NCBI RefSeq assembly: GCF_026672425.1
Contig: NZ_JAPPRC010000004.1
Span: 738,501-802,500, forward strand
Direction: 5' to 3'
DNA from: Pannonibacter sp. SL95
Lineage (GTDB): Bacteria > Pseudomonadota > Alphaproteobacteria > Rhizobiales > Stappiaceae
DNA: 64,000 bases
Part shown: piece after piece, positions 42,843 to 52,569 of the stretch
How positions within the stretch are numbered: the stretch's first letter is position 1
Layout of the letters: the number at the start of each line of letters is the position of its first letter
Position numbers and translations under genes: made by a program
Notes under the pieces: model-generated
Database searches by the model: none
Seen by the model: only the letters and a program-made list of their open reading frames with translations
Told to the model about the DNA's origin: nothing

Positions 42843-44248
42843 CTGCGGAACTGCAGCCCAATGAGATCGTGATCGTCCGCCGCCGCGCATCGCTCGACAG
42901 TGAGCAGGTCAAGAACGGCGTCTGGAAGATCGCGTTTGCCGACTTCATGACCGCCATGATGGCCTTCTTTCTGGTGATGTGGCTGATCAACGTCACCGAT
43001 GACAGCGTGCGCCGGGGCGTGGCCCAGTATTTCAACCCGGTCAAGCTCGCCTCGACGACCCAGACCCGCAAGGGACTCAACGATCCCGACATGCCGGGGC
43101 CGGAACAGGGCAAGCCCGGCGAGATCGACGTCATCATGAATTCCCCGCCGGATCCCAATGGCACGCCAGGCACGGCCAACGGGCAGGACATGACCACCCA
43201 GACCGCCGAACGCGAGGCAGCTGCCGCGCGGCGTGGGCTGGGCGAGTTCAAACCGTCGCAGTCCGAGACTGCCCTGTTCCGCGATCCCTATGCCGTTCTT
43301 GACCAGCTGGCCGAAAGTGTCGCGCTGACGCCGGGCCAGGGCGCGGCGCCTGAAACACGCGGGCTTGGGGCTCAGCGCCAGGAGGGCGCACAGGGCGGCG
43401 AGGCCTTCCGCGATCCGTTTGATCCCATGTACTGGCAGTTCCTTCAGGGCCGCGAAACCGCCGGCAAGGAAGGCGGAAAGACTGAGGCTGTGACAGGCGA
43501 AGTGCCGAACGGGACCCTGGCCTATCAGGCAAGCGTCGACACGCCGGAGGGCGACGCACCCGCCCGTCCCGCTACCGCAAAGTCCGAACCTGCAAAGCCC
43601 GAGGCCACGGCGACGGAGGTTGCCAGTGGCGCTGGTCCGCAGCCGGCGCTGGGCGCTGGACCGACGGCAAGCACGCGCCAGGCAGCAGCGGATGCCAGCG
43701 ATCCCAAAGCCGCGCCCATGGTCAAGGGCCAGGACGGGACGGCGCCGGGCGAGCCCGCCCCGACAGTTGCCGAGACCGAGGCGCGTCAGCTCGCCGAGAC
43801 GCTTGGCAAGGTGTTGCAGGGTGCGGAAGGCACGGCCCTCGGCGCCACGGCCGCCCGCATCAATGTCGAGCAGCAGGGCGCCGGCGTCCTGATCAGCCTC
43901 ACCGATGACCAAAACTACGGCATGTTTGCAGTCGGCTCGGCCGAGCCGCGCGGGGAACTGGTCAAGCTGATGGAGCGGATCGGCGGTGTCCTCGCTGGCA
44001 AGCCGGGCCGGATCATCATCCGGGGCCACACGGACGGGCGTCCCTTCAAGTCGAAGGATTACGACAACTGGCGCCTGTCGACGGCGCGGGCGCACATGGC
44101 CCTCTACATGCTGCAGCGTGGTGGCGTTGACGCTGGCCGGATCGACCGCGTCGAGGGCTACGCCGACCGGGACCTGAAGCAGCCGCAGGATCCGCTGTCA
44201 CCTGTGAACCGCCGCATCGAGATCTTCATCCTGGAGGGCGAAGCATGA
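42839..44248 (+). CDS. motB: Stator protein MotB
   Basis: The 469-residue protein has an N-terminal membrane helix with the proton-binding aspartate (FADFMTAMMAFFLVMWLIN, Asp35), a long Ala/Pro/Gly-rich linker (about 100-330) and an OmpA-like peptidoglycan-binding domain (RIIIRGHTDGRPFK, YADRDLKQPQDPLSPVNRRI). With MotA it drives rotation. The linker is longer than in enterobacteria but usual for rhizobia. It overlaps motC by 4 bp. Confidence 0.95.
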   Translation: MTAELQPNEIVIVRRRASLDSEQVKNGVWKIAFADFMTAMMAFFLVMWLINVTDDSVRRGVAQYFNPVKLASTTQTRKGLNDPDMPGPEQGKPGEIDVIMNSPPDPNGTPGTANGQDMTTQTAEREAAAARRGLGEFKPSQSETALFRDPYAVLDQLAESVALTPGQGAAPETRGLGAQRQEGAQGGEAFRDPFDPMYWQFLQGRETAGKEGGKTEAVTGEVPNGTLAYQASVDTPEGDAPARPATAKSEPAKPEATATEVASGAGPQPALGAGPTASTRQAAADASDPKAAPMVKGQDGTAPGEPAPTVAETEARQLAETLGKVLQGAEGTALGATAARINVEQQGAGVLISLTDDQNYGMFAVGSAEPRGELVKLMERIGGVLAGKPGRIIIRGHTDGRPFKSKDYDNWRLSTARAHMALYMLQRGGVDAGRIDRVEGYADRDLKQPQDPLSPVNRRIEIFILEGEA

Positions 44249-45588
44249 TCTGGTGTCGATCCTTCAGGCCATCGCGCAGCTGCGTCTCGTCCCGGGTTGC
44301 CCTTGTTGCCCTTGCGCTGACTTTCGTCAGTACGGCGGCGGGGCAGGCAACTGGCCAAGCCGGCATGCCGGCAGGGGGCGAACCTCTGACAGAACCTCAG
44401 GCCGCAACAGCGGAGGCCACCCAGGCGGGCGCGGCGCTGGCGGACCGCGCCGCCCCGGCCGGAACGCAACCTTACGAGCTGGTGCGAACGCTGCAGGCCC
44501 TGCAGGGGGAAGTCGCCAAGGGCAGTGCCGAGGCGCATCTGGCCCAGCGTGCCTTGCTCAACCGGATGAATGCGGAGTTCCTCGCAGCGCCTGCCGAGGT
44601 CTGGACCGATCAGCGCAACGCACGCGCCGCGGTGATCCATCTGCTCAGCGGTGGCAACCCGAAGGTGATGCGGCAATTGCTCGTCCAGTCTCCACCCCCG
44701 GCCGTCGAGGCTGACCTGATGCAGGGGGCCATCGCCTATGTCGACGGCCAGTCCGAGACCGCGCGCAAGCTGCTCGCAGGTTTCGAGCCGATGGACATGC
44801 CACCCAATCTTGGCGGACAGGTCGCGCTGGTCCGTGCGGCGCTGGAGGTCTCGGAAAATCCACAAGAGGCGTTGCGGCTGCTCGGTCAGGCCCGTCTCCT
44901 GATGCCTGGCACCTTGATCGAGGAAGCGGCCCTGCGGCGGGAGGTCTTTCTGGCCGGCAAGCTCGGCGAGATCGACCGTTTCCAGTCCCTGTCGATCCGC
45001 TATCTGCGCCGGTTCAAGACATCCATCTATGCCGGTGACTTCCAGCGCCGCTTCGGCCTGGCTCTCGACGGGCTCGGCTTTGGCAAGGATGAACGCCGGT
45101 TCGATCTGCTTGAGCAGCTCCTTGCCGAATTCGATCCGAAAGCGCGGCAGACCTATTACCTCGGGGTTACGCGCCAGGCGGTCACCAGCGGCAACCTTGC
45201 CATCGCGCGCAAGTCCGCAGACCGGACCCGCCCGCTGGTTGCCAAAGGGTCGCCGGAAGAGCTGCGGCTGCGGCTTTATACGGCCGCTTCGGCGCTGGCA
45301 CCCGAGGACATCATGAACACGCGCCAGCTGCTCTGGTCGATTGATCGCAAGGCGCTCGGTCCGGAAGAGCTTGCGCTGATGGATGCGGTCTATGCGGTCC
45401 TCAATCATGTGCGCCACTGGCCCAATCCGCCGGAAGGTGTGATCGCCGATCTGGGCGGCTACGCGCGGGCATCCGGCCCGGCGGAGCCCGGCTGGCAGCG
45501 GCCGGTCATGCGCGAGGCCGAATATGCCCTGAAACAAACAGATGCCCTTCTGGGCCATAAGCGGGGGGGAACCCGGACATGGCAGTAA
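44245..45588 (+). CDS. motC: Periplasmic motility protein MotC
   Basis: The 447-residue protein has an N-terminal signal region (about 16-36) and an all-helical repeat-type domain (LVQSPPPAVEADLMQGAIAY, RYLRRFKTSIYAGDFQRRF) like Sinorhizobium MotC, which binds the periplasmic part of MotB and adjusts motor speed. MotE, its partner, is encoded upstream. The pair supports a rhizobial-type motor. It overlaps fliK by 10 bp. Confidence 0.86.
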   Translation: MIWCRSFRPSRSCVSSRVALVALALTFVSTAAGQATGQAGMPAGGEPLTEPQAATAEATQAGAALADRAAPAGTQPYELVRTLQALQGEVAKGSAEAHLAQRALLNRMNAEFLAAPAEVWTDQRNARAAVIHLLSGGNPKVMRQLLVQSPPPAVEADLMQGAIAYVDGQSETARKLLAGFEPMDMPPNLGGQVALVRAALEVSENPQEALRLLGQARLLMPGTLIEEAALRREVFLAGKLGEIDRFQSLSIRYLRRFKTSIYAGDFQRRFGLALDGLGFGKDERRFDLLEQLLAEFDPKARQTYYLGVTRQAVTSGNLAIARKSADRTRPLVAKGSPEELRLRLYTAASALAPEDIMNTRQLLWSIDRKALGPEELALMDAVYAVLNHVRHWPNPPEGVIADLGGYARASGPAEPGWQRPVMREAEYALKQTDALLGHKRGGTRTWQ

Positions 45589-46892
45589 GCACTTCTGCAG
45601 TCGCCCAGGCTGCAGCACCTGCCGGCAGCAGCCGGCCGCAGGACACCCGCAGCGACGAGGCCGGCAGCGGCTTCTCGGATGTTCTGCGCGATGTGTCGCA
45701 GCCGAAGGATCAGGACAGCGAAGCGGCAGGCTCTCAGGCAACAAACGACCAGCCTGCGGATGCCGCGTCCGTCGAGGCAGCGACCCCAAACGCCGATGAT
45801 CCGGCCGGTCTGCTGAAGCTGCTGGAAGCTGCCGCCAGCCCGGCCACACCGTCAGGGGATGTTGCAGCAACGGTTGCACAGCCAACCTCTGCGCCGGTCG
45901 ATGCCGGTACGCTGGCGGCCATGCTGGGTCTTGTGCAGGCTGGTGCGAAACCTGGCCAGTCCTCGGCTCAGGTTCAAGGGTCAACGTCAGGACGTGGCGC
46001 GGCGTCCGGTACGCCGTTTGTCCCCACGACCGGCAACCCGGTTGGCCCCGGCGTGGCCATTACCGGACAAGGCACCACATCTCAGACCGCCGGAACATCG
46101 TCCGGCACGAATGCGACCGCAGCAGCTGCGACAGCACTCTCCGGCATCGATGACGAAGGTCTCTTCGCACGCTTCGCCGTGGCACCGGAGGAAGCAAGTC
46201 TGAAGACAGGCGAGGGCCGATCCGGTGAGACGTTGCGTGCGATGGCCGAAGTCGGTCAGGTCCGCGTGCTGCGCGAGGAAACGCATTTTGCGCCGTCATT
46301 GCGCCTCTCGCCGATCCAGCAGATTGGCGAGGCCATCACAAGCGCTCTTGCTGAACCGCGCCCCGCTCCGGGCGGCAGTGCGGCGGCGTCCAGCCTCTTC
46401 AGTCCCAGCTCCGACCGGCCAATGGTCAAGGTGCTGGAGATCCAGCTGCAGCCGATGGAACTGGGCAGCGTCAAGGTTGCGCTGCGCCTGATAGGTGATC
46501 GGGTCGAAGTGGTCCTGTCGGCACAGAATCCGGATACCGCGGAGCTCTTGAAACAGGATCGCCAGTTGCTCGAGCAGATGCTGCGCGTTGTCGGCCAGAA
46601 GGCGGACACGATCACCATCCAGTCCGCCGGCGACGACCGGCCGATGTTCCAGATCAACGGATCAATGCCAGGCCAGTCAAGTGGCCAGTCAAACGGCCAG
46701 TCGACGGGATGGGGCGCTGCCTCCGGCGATGGATCGGCCGCCTTTGGCGGCGAGACGCGTGAGGGCGCTCAGGGACAAGACGGGGCAGGCGGCAAGGCCG
46801 GATCGCGTCAGGGACAGGAAGATCAGGACTCGGCGACACATGCAGCAGTTTCGGACAATCGCGGCGATCGCAGCGGCGCTGTTTATCTGTAA
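45579..46892 (+). CDS. fliK: Flagellar hook-length control protein FliK
   Basis: The 437-residue protein has a disordered Ala/Ser/Gly/Gln-rich N-terminal half and a C-terminal Flg_hook domain (LEIQLQPMELGSVKVALRL, then QNPDTAELLKQDRQLLEQML). This is the rhizobial FliK, once called MotD. It measures hook length and switches export specificity. The last 53 bp overlap the lytic transglycosylase gene in another frame. Confidence 0.9.
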   Translation: MAVSTSAVAQAAAPAGSSRPQDTRSDEAGSGFSDVLRDVSQPKDQDSEAAGSQATNDQPADAASVEAATPNADDPAGLLKLLEAAASPATPSGDVAATVAQPTSAPVDAGTLAAMLGLVQAGAKPGQSSAQVQGSTSGRGAASGTPFVPTTGNPVGPGVAITGQGTTSQTAGTSSGTNATAAAATALSGIDDEGLFARFAVAPEEASLKTGEGRSGETLRAMAEVGQVRVLREETHFAPSLRLSPIQQIGEAITSALAEPRPAPGGSAAASSLFSPSSDRPMVKVLEIQLQPMELGSVKVALRLIGDRVEVVLSAQNPDTAELLKQDRQLLEQMLRVVGQKADTITIQSAGDDRPMFQINGSMPGQSSGQSNGQSTGWGAASGDGSAAFGGETREGAQGQDGAGGKAGSRQGQEDQDSATHAAVSDNRGDRSGAVYL

Positions 46893-47433
46893 TGCACCGC
46901 TCGGGATGGGATCAACCGGCGCAGCACTTGCTGCGCCGGGCCAGTCCATTTGCGAGCGCGAGATGGCGGCGGCAGCGCGCGCCTACAAGATCCCGCTCGG
47001 CGTTCTCTACGCGGTCGGTCTCACTGAAACGGGGCGGCGCAATTCGCTTTCGCCTTACGCCCTGAACATCGAGGGGCAGCCAAAATTCCCGGCCAATGCC
47101 CGCGCGGCTGAGGCAGAGGTTCTTGCTGCCAAGGCGCGCGGCAAGAAGCTGATCGACGTCGGCTGCATGCAGATCAACCAGCATTTTCATGGCGAGAAGT
47201 TCCGCTCTGTCGCCCACATGCTGGAGCCGCGCGCCAATGTCCGTTACGCCGCACGGTTCCTCAACGAACTGCACGCCCGCCAGGGAACCTGGACCATGGC
47301 GGTGGCCCGCTATCACGCCGGCCCGAACAACGATCCGGCGCAAAAGCGCTATGTCTGCAAGGTCATCACCAACATGGTCGCCAGTGGCTTTGGCGAGTGG
47401 ACACCGGAAGCCAGCAAATTCTGCAAGACCTGA
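46840..47433 (+). CDS. Flagellum-linked lytic transglycosylase (SLT fold)
   Basis: The 197-residue protein has a signal peptide (about 5-32) and an SLT domain with the catalytic glutamate in GLTETGR (Glu63), followed by DVGCMQINQHFHG and AVARYHAGPNN. It probably cuts peptidoglycan so the rod can pass, since the FlgJ-like protein in this cluster has no muramidase domain. Caulobacter PleA and Rhodobacter SltF are functional parallels. The ATG at 46840 is chosen for the signal peptide; it lies inside fliK. Confidence 0.87.
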   Translation: MQQFRTIAAIAAALFICNAPLGMGSTGAALAAPGQSICEREMAAAARAYKIPLGVLYAVGLTETGRRNSLSPYALNIEGQPKFPANARAAEAEVLAAKARGKKLIDVGCMQINQHFHGEKFRSVAHMLEPRANVRYAARFLNELHARQGTWTMAVARYHAGPNNDPAQKRYVCKVITNMVASGFGEWTPEASKFCKT

Positions 47434-47549
47434 TCGCGGCGCGCGGGATGCGCCCCTTGCGTGCGCGTTCCGGTCAAGTTGCGCGCCCGCAGTCGTCATT
47501 TTGGTCCTGCGAGCATGGTCGTCCTTGATGCGGAAACACTCGTTCCGAG

Positions 47550-47652
47550 GTCATCCCCGCCTTGTGCGGGGATCCACACCACCGGTACGGCCGACCTGTG
47601 GTCCTGATACCGGCGGCCGAAAAGCTGGATCCCCGCACAAGGCGGGGATGAC
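47550..47652. repeat. Paired palindromic repeat, copy 2
   Basis: It has the same two arms as the copy at 39093: ATCCCCGC-CTTGT-GCGGGGAT at 47553-47573 and the reverse complement at 47629-47649, with a 49-bp spacer that is unlike the spacer of copy 1. Outer GTC/GAC and inner TCCA/TGGA are shared. It lies 117 bp after the transglycosylase stop and 205 bp before flgE. Confidence 0.85.
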
Positions 47653-47857
47653 TGCGGATTTAGTGTCTAATAGATAAAATCCGCAGCTCCAATGCAAAAA
47701 ATCCAATTAATTCGTGTATTTATCAGTATAAAATAGTAATTTATGCTTAAAAATTTATTAAATATCGGCAATTGACGATCTGTTGCTCCCTCAACAGCTT
47801 CACGCAAGATTGCCGGCGTTGAATGTCTCCAGAAGGTTTGGAAACGGGAGACGTTCC
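47653..47857 (+). promoter_or_regulatory. AT-rich upstream region of the hook operon
   Basis: About 110 bp (47660-47770) are markedly AT-rich, in contrast to the flanks, and contain no gene. This is the likely promoter region of flgE and the genes after it. GGGAG (47846-47850) is the ribosome-binding site of flgE. The sigma factor cannot be assigned by eye. Confidence 0.5.
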
Positions 47858-49133
47858 ATGAGTCTTTACGGCGTAATGCGCACCGGCGTGTCCGGCATGA
47901 ATGCCCAGTCCAGCAAGCTCGGCACCGTTGCGGACAACATCGCGAATTCGAATACCACCGGTTACAAGCGCTCGGCGTCCGAGTTCACATCGATGGTCCT
48001 GTCGCAGGGAACGGGTGCCTATAACTCCGGTGGCGTCCAGGCGAACACGGTGCGGGCCATCTCGCAGCAGGGCACGCTCAGCTACACCACATCGTCCCTG
48101 AACCTTGCCATCGACGGCAACGGCTTCTTCCGTGGTGGCCGATCGTGACGGCACCCAGTCACTGACCCGCGCCGGTGCCTTCGTCATCGACAAGGAAGGC
48201 TATCTGGTCAACACCGCCGGCTTCACGCTTCAGGGCTATCCGATCAAGGGCGGCGTCGCGGCAACCCCGGTTGCCAACGGTCTCGGTGGCCTCGTTGATG
48301 TCAATGTTTCCCAGAACCAGCTGGAAGCAACCCGGACCAGTGCGGCAACGCTCTGGACCAACGTGCCCGAGGGTGCGACGATTGTTGCCCCGGCCAACCT
48401 GCCGTCGGCCAACGCTGCGACTGCAACCTATTCCGCCAAGACGTCGGTCATCACTTTCGACAACCTCGGCAATCAGGTGAAGCTGGACGTCTACTACTCC
48501 AAGACCGCGCAGACAGCTGCCGATTCCACCTGGGAAGTCGCCGTCTACAATGCAGCCCAGGCCGGCCCCGGCGGTGGGTTCCCCTACACCGGCCCGGCAC
48601 TGTCGACCCAGACACTGACCTACAGCCGGACGACCGGCAAACTCACGGCCGCCAGCCCGAAGGACATCGCCCTCACGATCCCGAACGGCGGCACCTTCAA
48701 CATGGATCTCTCCGGCAGCACCTCGCTCGCCTCGAGCTTTGCAGTCACCAAGGTCGAAGCGAACGGCAACGCGCCGAGCGCGGTCGAGACGGTGGAGTTC
48801 AACCAGGAAGGCGTGCTCAGCGCGGTTTACTCCAACGGTGCCCGCCGCGAGATCTTCCGCATCCCGCTCGCCGATGTGCCGAGCCCGGACAAGCTGACGG
48901 CGCTCTCGGGCAACATCTACACCCAGTCGAACAACTCCGGCGACATCCGCGTCGGGTTCCCGGGTGAGGGTGGTCTGGGCAGCGTGGTGGTCGGTGCCCT
49001 CGAAGACTCCAACGTCGATCTGGCGACCGAGCTGACCTCCATGATCGAGTCCCAGCGTGGCTACACGGCGAACTCGAAGGTCTTCAAGGCAGGCTCCGAC
49101 CTGCTCGAGGAACTGGTCAACCTCGTCCGCTGA
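47858..49133 (+). pseudogene. flgE: Flagellar hook protein FlgE, frameshifted
   Basis: Codons from ATG 47858 give the usual start (MSLYGVMRTGVSGMNAQSSK, VADNIANSNTTGYKRSASEF) up to IDGNGFF at 48130, and then a stop at 48148. One extra C at 48130-48131 breaks the frame. From 48132 the other frame continues VVADRDGTQSLTRAGAF and runs with full hook-protein similarity to the C-terminal NVDLATELTSMIESQRGYTA. The joined product would have 424 residues, normal for rhizobia. Without hook protein no filament can assemble, so either the strain is non-motile or the sequence has an error. Confidence 0.88.
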
Positions 49134-49160
49134 TGCGCCGAGCAGCAAGGAATATGTGAC

Positions 49161-50642
49161 ATGAGCCTTTCCGTTGCCCTGAAGGTCGCCCAGTCGGCCC
49201 TGAGCGCGCGCCAGACCGAAACGGCGACCGTCTCCCGCAACATCGCCGGGGCCCAGGAGGCCGGTTACTCCCGCAAGACGGTGCTGCTCAGCACCGTCGT
49301 CAGCGAAGGGGGGCACACCGGCGGCGTTCGCAGCGATGGTATCCGCAGGACGACCGACACCGCCCTCTACAGCTCGCTGCTGCGCTCCACGTCCCGCGCC
49401 ACATCGCAGGACGCAGTCGCCGCAGGCCTTGAGAAGCTTGAGCGGACGGTCGGCAACACCGAGCTGAAGCGCTCCCCCGCTGCCCAGCTCGGCACTCTGG
49501 AAACAGCCATCCAGAACTACGCCTCCGATCCGGGCAATTCCATTCTTGCCCAGACGATGCTCGGGGCGGCCAAGGACACGGTTCAGCTGCTCAACGAGTA
49601 CACCGGCCTTGTCCAGGGTGTGCGCGCCGAGGCAGATGCCGACATCAACAGCTCCGTCGGCCGCATCAACGAACTGCTCGGTCAGGTCGAACGCCTCAAT
49701 GGTGTCATCGTCAAGGGCGGCCAGTCGGGCGCCGATATCACTGACGCGCTGGATGCCCGCGACAAGGCCCTGCATGCCCTGTCCGAAGAGATTGGCATCT
49801 CGACCCTGACCGCGCCCGATGGCGGGGTCGTGATCTACACCGACAGCGGCGTGACCCTGTTCGAGACCACGGCCCGCACGGTCAGCTTCGCGCCCACCAA
49901 CACTTTCAATGCGGCGACGACCGGCAATGCCATCTACATCGATGGCGTCCCGGTGACGGGACCGAGCGCGATCATGCCCATCGGCAACGGTCGGCTGCAT
50001 GGCCTGACCCAGCTGCGCGACCAGACAGCCGTCACCTACCAGAGCCAGCTCGACGAAGTGGCGCGCGGTCTGATCGAGGCCTTTGCCGAGAAGGACCAGT
50101 CCGGTGGCGGCGGTCCCGATCTGGCCGGTCTGTTCACCTACTCCGGCGGCCCCGCGCTTCCGGCCACGGCGACGCTCTCGGCCGGTCTTGCCGGAGATAT
50201 CCGCATCAATGCCAGCGCCGATCCGGACCAGGGCGGCAGTCTCGAGCGCTTGCGTGATGGTGGCATGAACGGCGCCGCCTACGACTACAACCCGGCCAAC
50301 AACGCCGGCTATGCGACGCGGATCCAGGACAATGTCTCGGCTCTCAATGCACAGCGCGTCTTCGATGGCGGTGTCGGCCTCGACCCGACCGACACGCTGA
50401 AGGGCTTTGCAGGCTCATCGGTCAGCTGGTTGCAGGCCGCGCGCAAGTCTTCAGCAGCCGATGTCGAGGTGCAGTCCGTCATCGTCACGCGCACGGCCGA
50501 TGCGCTGTCCAACGTCACCGGCGTCAACCTCGATGAGGAAATGACGCTGCTGCTCGACATCGAACGGGCCTATGGCGCGGCAGCCAAGCTGATTTCCGCC
50601 GTTGACCGCATGCTCGACGATCTGCTCTCCGCCGCGAGGTAA
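49161..50642 (+). CDS. flgK: Flagellar hook-associated protein FlgK
   Basis: The 493-residue protein has the conserved N-terminal helix (SALSARQTETATVSRNIAGA) and C-terminal end (SNVTGVNLDEEMTLLLDIER, then AYGAAAKLISAVDRMLDDLL). It is the first hook-filament junction protein. It lies 27 bp after flgE. The protein is shorter than enterobacterial FlgK but usual for rhizobia. Confidence 0.94.
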   Translation: MSLSVALKVAQSALSARQTETATVSRNIAGAQEAGYSRKTVLLSTVVSEGGHTGGVRSDGIRRTTDTALYSSLLRSTSRATSQDAVAAGLEKLERTVGNTELKRSPAAQLGTLETAIQNYASDPGNSILAQTMLGAAKDTVQLLNEYTGLVQGVRAEADADINSSVGRINELLGQVERLNGVIVKGGQSGADITDALDARDKALHALSEEIGISTLTAPDGGVVIYTDSGVTLFETTARTVSFAPTNTFNAATTGNAIYIDGVPVTGPSAIMPIGNGRLHGLTQLRDQTAVTYQSQLDEVARGLIEAFAEKDQSGGGGPDLAGLFTYSGGPALPATATLSAGLAGDIRINASADPDQGGSLERLRDGGMNGAAYDYNPANNAGYATRIQDNVSALNAQRVFDGGVGLDPTDTLKGFAGSSVSWLQAARKSSAADVEVQSVIVTRTADALSNVTGVNLDEEMTLLLDIERAYGAAAKLISAVDRMLDDLLSAAR

Positions 50643-50648
50643 CCCAAG

Positions 50649-51698
50649 ATGAAAACGTCCTACATCTCCACGTTCACCCTGTCGGACTCCTCACGGAGCC
50701 TCCTGCAGCGCCAGACCGCAAACCTTGCCAAGTTGCAGATCGAGATTTCCTCTGGCCGCAAGGCGGACATCGGGCTTGATCTCGGGGCTCGGACCGGTGA
50801 GGCCGTGTCGGTTCGTGCCGAGCACACCCGGCTCGATGCTATGATCGACACCAATGCCCTCACGGCCTCGCGCCTGGACGTCACCCAGGCGGCCTTGAAG
50901 GACCTCCTGACCACCACGCAGGAGAGCCTTGCGACCCTCGTCGCCGTGCGCGACAGCAATGGCTCGGCCTCGGTTGCCAAGGGGCAGGCGGAAGGCAGCT
51001 TGAAACTGCTCATCTCGCGTCTGAACACCCAGCTCGGTGGCACCTACATTTTCTCCGGCATCAACACCGATGCCAAGCCGGTCACGGACTATTTCGCGAC
51101 CCCGGCCTCCGCCAGCAAGACAGCCGTGGATGCGGCCTTTACCGGCGCGTTCGGCTTCAACCAGAGCAACCCGGGCGTTGCAACGATCACCCCGGCGGCG
51201 ATGACGGCCTTCCTCAACGGCCCGTTCGATGCGCTTTTCGCTGATCCGCAGTGGGGGGCCACCTGGTCGACGGCGACAAACCAGACCATGACCTCGCAGA
51301 TCTCCCCGGCCGAGTCCCTGAACAGCTCGGTCAGCGCCAACGAAAAGCCGATGCGCCAGCTCGCTGCGGCCTTCACGATGATGGCGGATCTGGGTGCCGA
51401 AGGGCTTGGCAAGGAGACCTACAAGGTCGTCGTCGACAAGGCGATCTCGCTTCTGGGTGAGGCCGTCGTCGGTGTCACCAACCTCAAGGGCGAGGTTGGC
51501 CTCGCGCAGTCGCGCGTGTCGGCCGCCAGCGACCGGCTCGAAGTCCAGACCAACATCCTGAACAAGCGCGTGAACAGCCTTGAGCTGGTCGACAAGGAGG
51601 AAACGGCGGTGCGTCTCAACACCGCGATCACACAGCTCGAGACGACCTACGCGGTCAGCTCCCGCATCCAGAGACTGAGCATCCTGAACTTCCTGTGA
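50649..51698 (+). CDS. flgL: Flagellar hook-associated protein FlgL
   Basis: The 349-residue protein is a flagellin-like D0/D1 protein: LQRQTANLAKLQIEISSGRK at the N-terminus, TYIFSGINTDAKPV in the centre (the FLFAG-like loop of FlgL) and RLNTAITQLETTYAVSSRIQ at the C-terminus. It is the second junction protein between hook and filament. It follows flgK by 6 bp. Confidence 0.92.
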   Translation: MKTSYISTFTLSDSSRSLLQRQTANLAKLQIEISSGRKADIGLDLGARTGEAVSVRAEHTRLDAMIDTNALTASRLDVTQAALKDLLTTTQESLATLVAVRDSNGSASVAKGQAEGSLKLLISRLNTQLGGTYIFSGINTDAKPVTDYFATPASASKTAVDAAFTGAFGFNQSNPGVATITPAAMTAFLNGPFDALFADPQWGATWSTATNQTMTSQISPAESLNSSVSANEKPMRQLAAAFTMMADLGAEGLGKETYKVVVDKAISLLGEAVVGVTNLKGEVGLAQSRVSAASDRLEVQTNILNKRVNSLELVDKEETAVRLNTAITQLETTYAVSSRIQRLSILNFL

Positions 51699-51765
51699 GA
51701 CGCGGCCGCTCGGAGGACGGGGGCAAAGTCCGCGGCCCTGTCCCTGACGGCACAAGTGAGGTGAC

Positions 51766-52116
51766 ATGTACAATTTTTCTTATGCCGAGGCGATTGACGA
51801 CTTTGGCCGTGACCAGCGCGCCGAGGAACGGCAGGCGATGGACCTCGTCATTGCCCAGCTCGAACTGGCCCGCGAACGCGGCCCCCGGTCGCGCGAGACG
51901 ATCGAGGCCGTCTACAACACCCGCCGTCTTTGGAGCTACTTCATCGACAATCTGGCCGAGGAAACCAACGAGCTTCCGGTCGAGATCCGCGCCGACCTCA
52001 TCTCCATCGGCATCTGGGTGATCAAGGAACTGGAACGAATCCGCCGCCAGGAGACCGACAGCCTCGACGCCCTCATCGAGATCAACATCATCATTCGCGA
52101 CAGCCTTGCACGGTGA
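51766..52116 (+). CDS. flaF: Flagellar biosynthesis regulator FlaF
   Basis: The 116-residue protein matches FlaF (EAVYNTRRLWSYFIDNLAEE, LISIGIWVIKELERIRR). In Caulobacter it is a flagellin-specific factor needed for flagellin synthesis and secretion and works against FlbT. It is followed after 5 bp by flbT. The pair is a hallmark of alphaproteobacterial flagellar regulation. Confidence 0.92.
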   Translation: MYNFSYAEAIDDFGRDQRAEERQAMDLVIAQLELARERGPRSRETIEAVYNTRRLWSYFIDNLAEETNELPVEIRADLISIGIWVIKELERIRRQETDSLDALIEINIIIRDSLAR

Positions 52117-52121
52117 CCTCA

Positions 52122-52544
52122 ATGCACATTGCCCTCAAAGCCGGTGAACGCATCTTCATCAACGGCGCTGTTCTGCGGGTGGACCGCAAGACGAGCCTCG
52201 AGCTGATGAACAACGCGGTGTTTCTGCTCGAAGCGCATGTCCTGCAGCCGCAGGACACGACCACGCCGCTGCGGCAGATCTACTTCGTGCTGCAGTCGAT
52301 GCTGATGGACCCTGTCGCCGCCAGCCATGCCCGCGACCTTGCCGAGGTGCTGATCGCCTCGACCCGCAAGACCTTCTCCAACCGCGACATCGTCGATGGT
52401 CTTGGGGAGGTCGAGGCTTACATGGCCGAGGATCGTCTGTTCGACGCGCTGAAGACCATCCGCGGCCTCTATTCCATCGAAGCCATGATCATGAGCGGCA
52501 AGGTTGCCGACCGAAGCCGCACTGGCGAAACCGAAGCCGCGTGA
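52122..52544 (+). CDS. flbT: Flagellar biosynthesis repressor FlbT
   Basis: The 140-residue protein starts at the ATG at 52122 (MHIALKAGERIFINGAVLRV) and contains RQIYFVLQSMLMDPVAAS, typical of FlbT. It regulates flagellin mRNA translation or stability through the 5' leader in Caulobacter. In this window the flagellin leader has a hairpin over its ribosome-binding site that could be the target. A longer open frame from 51930 runs through flaF and is not used. Confidence 0.92.
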   Translation: MHIALKAGERIFINGAVLRVDRKTSLELMNNAVFLLEAHVLQPQDTTTPLRQIYFVLQSMLMDPVAASHARDLAEVLIASTRKTFSNRDIVDGLGEVEAYMAEDRLFDALKTIRGLYSIEAMIMSGKVADRSRTGETEAA

Positions 52545-52569
52545 CGCTCGCGCCGCAGGAGAAACGCAG

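Noticed and set aside
40227-44095. Two very long leftward frames (611 and 828 residues) opposite fliF, fliH and motB
   Set aside because: They lie antisense to recognised genes and have low-complexity, domain-free sequence; open antisense frames are expected at this GC content.
48120-48150. Programmed +1 frameshift in flgE
   Set aside because: The P-site codon TTC would have to re-pair as TCC, which is not supported by tRNA-Phe pairing, and no stop or rare codon stall site is present.
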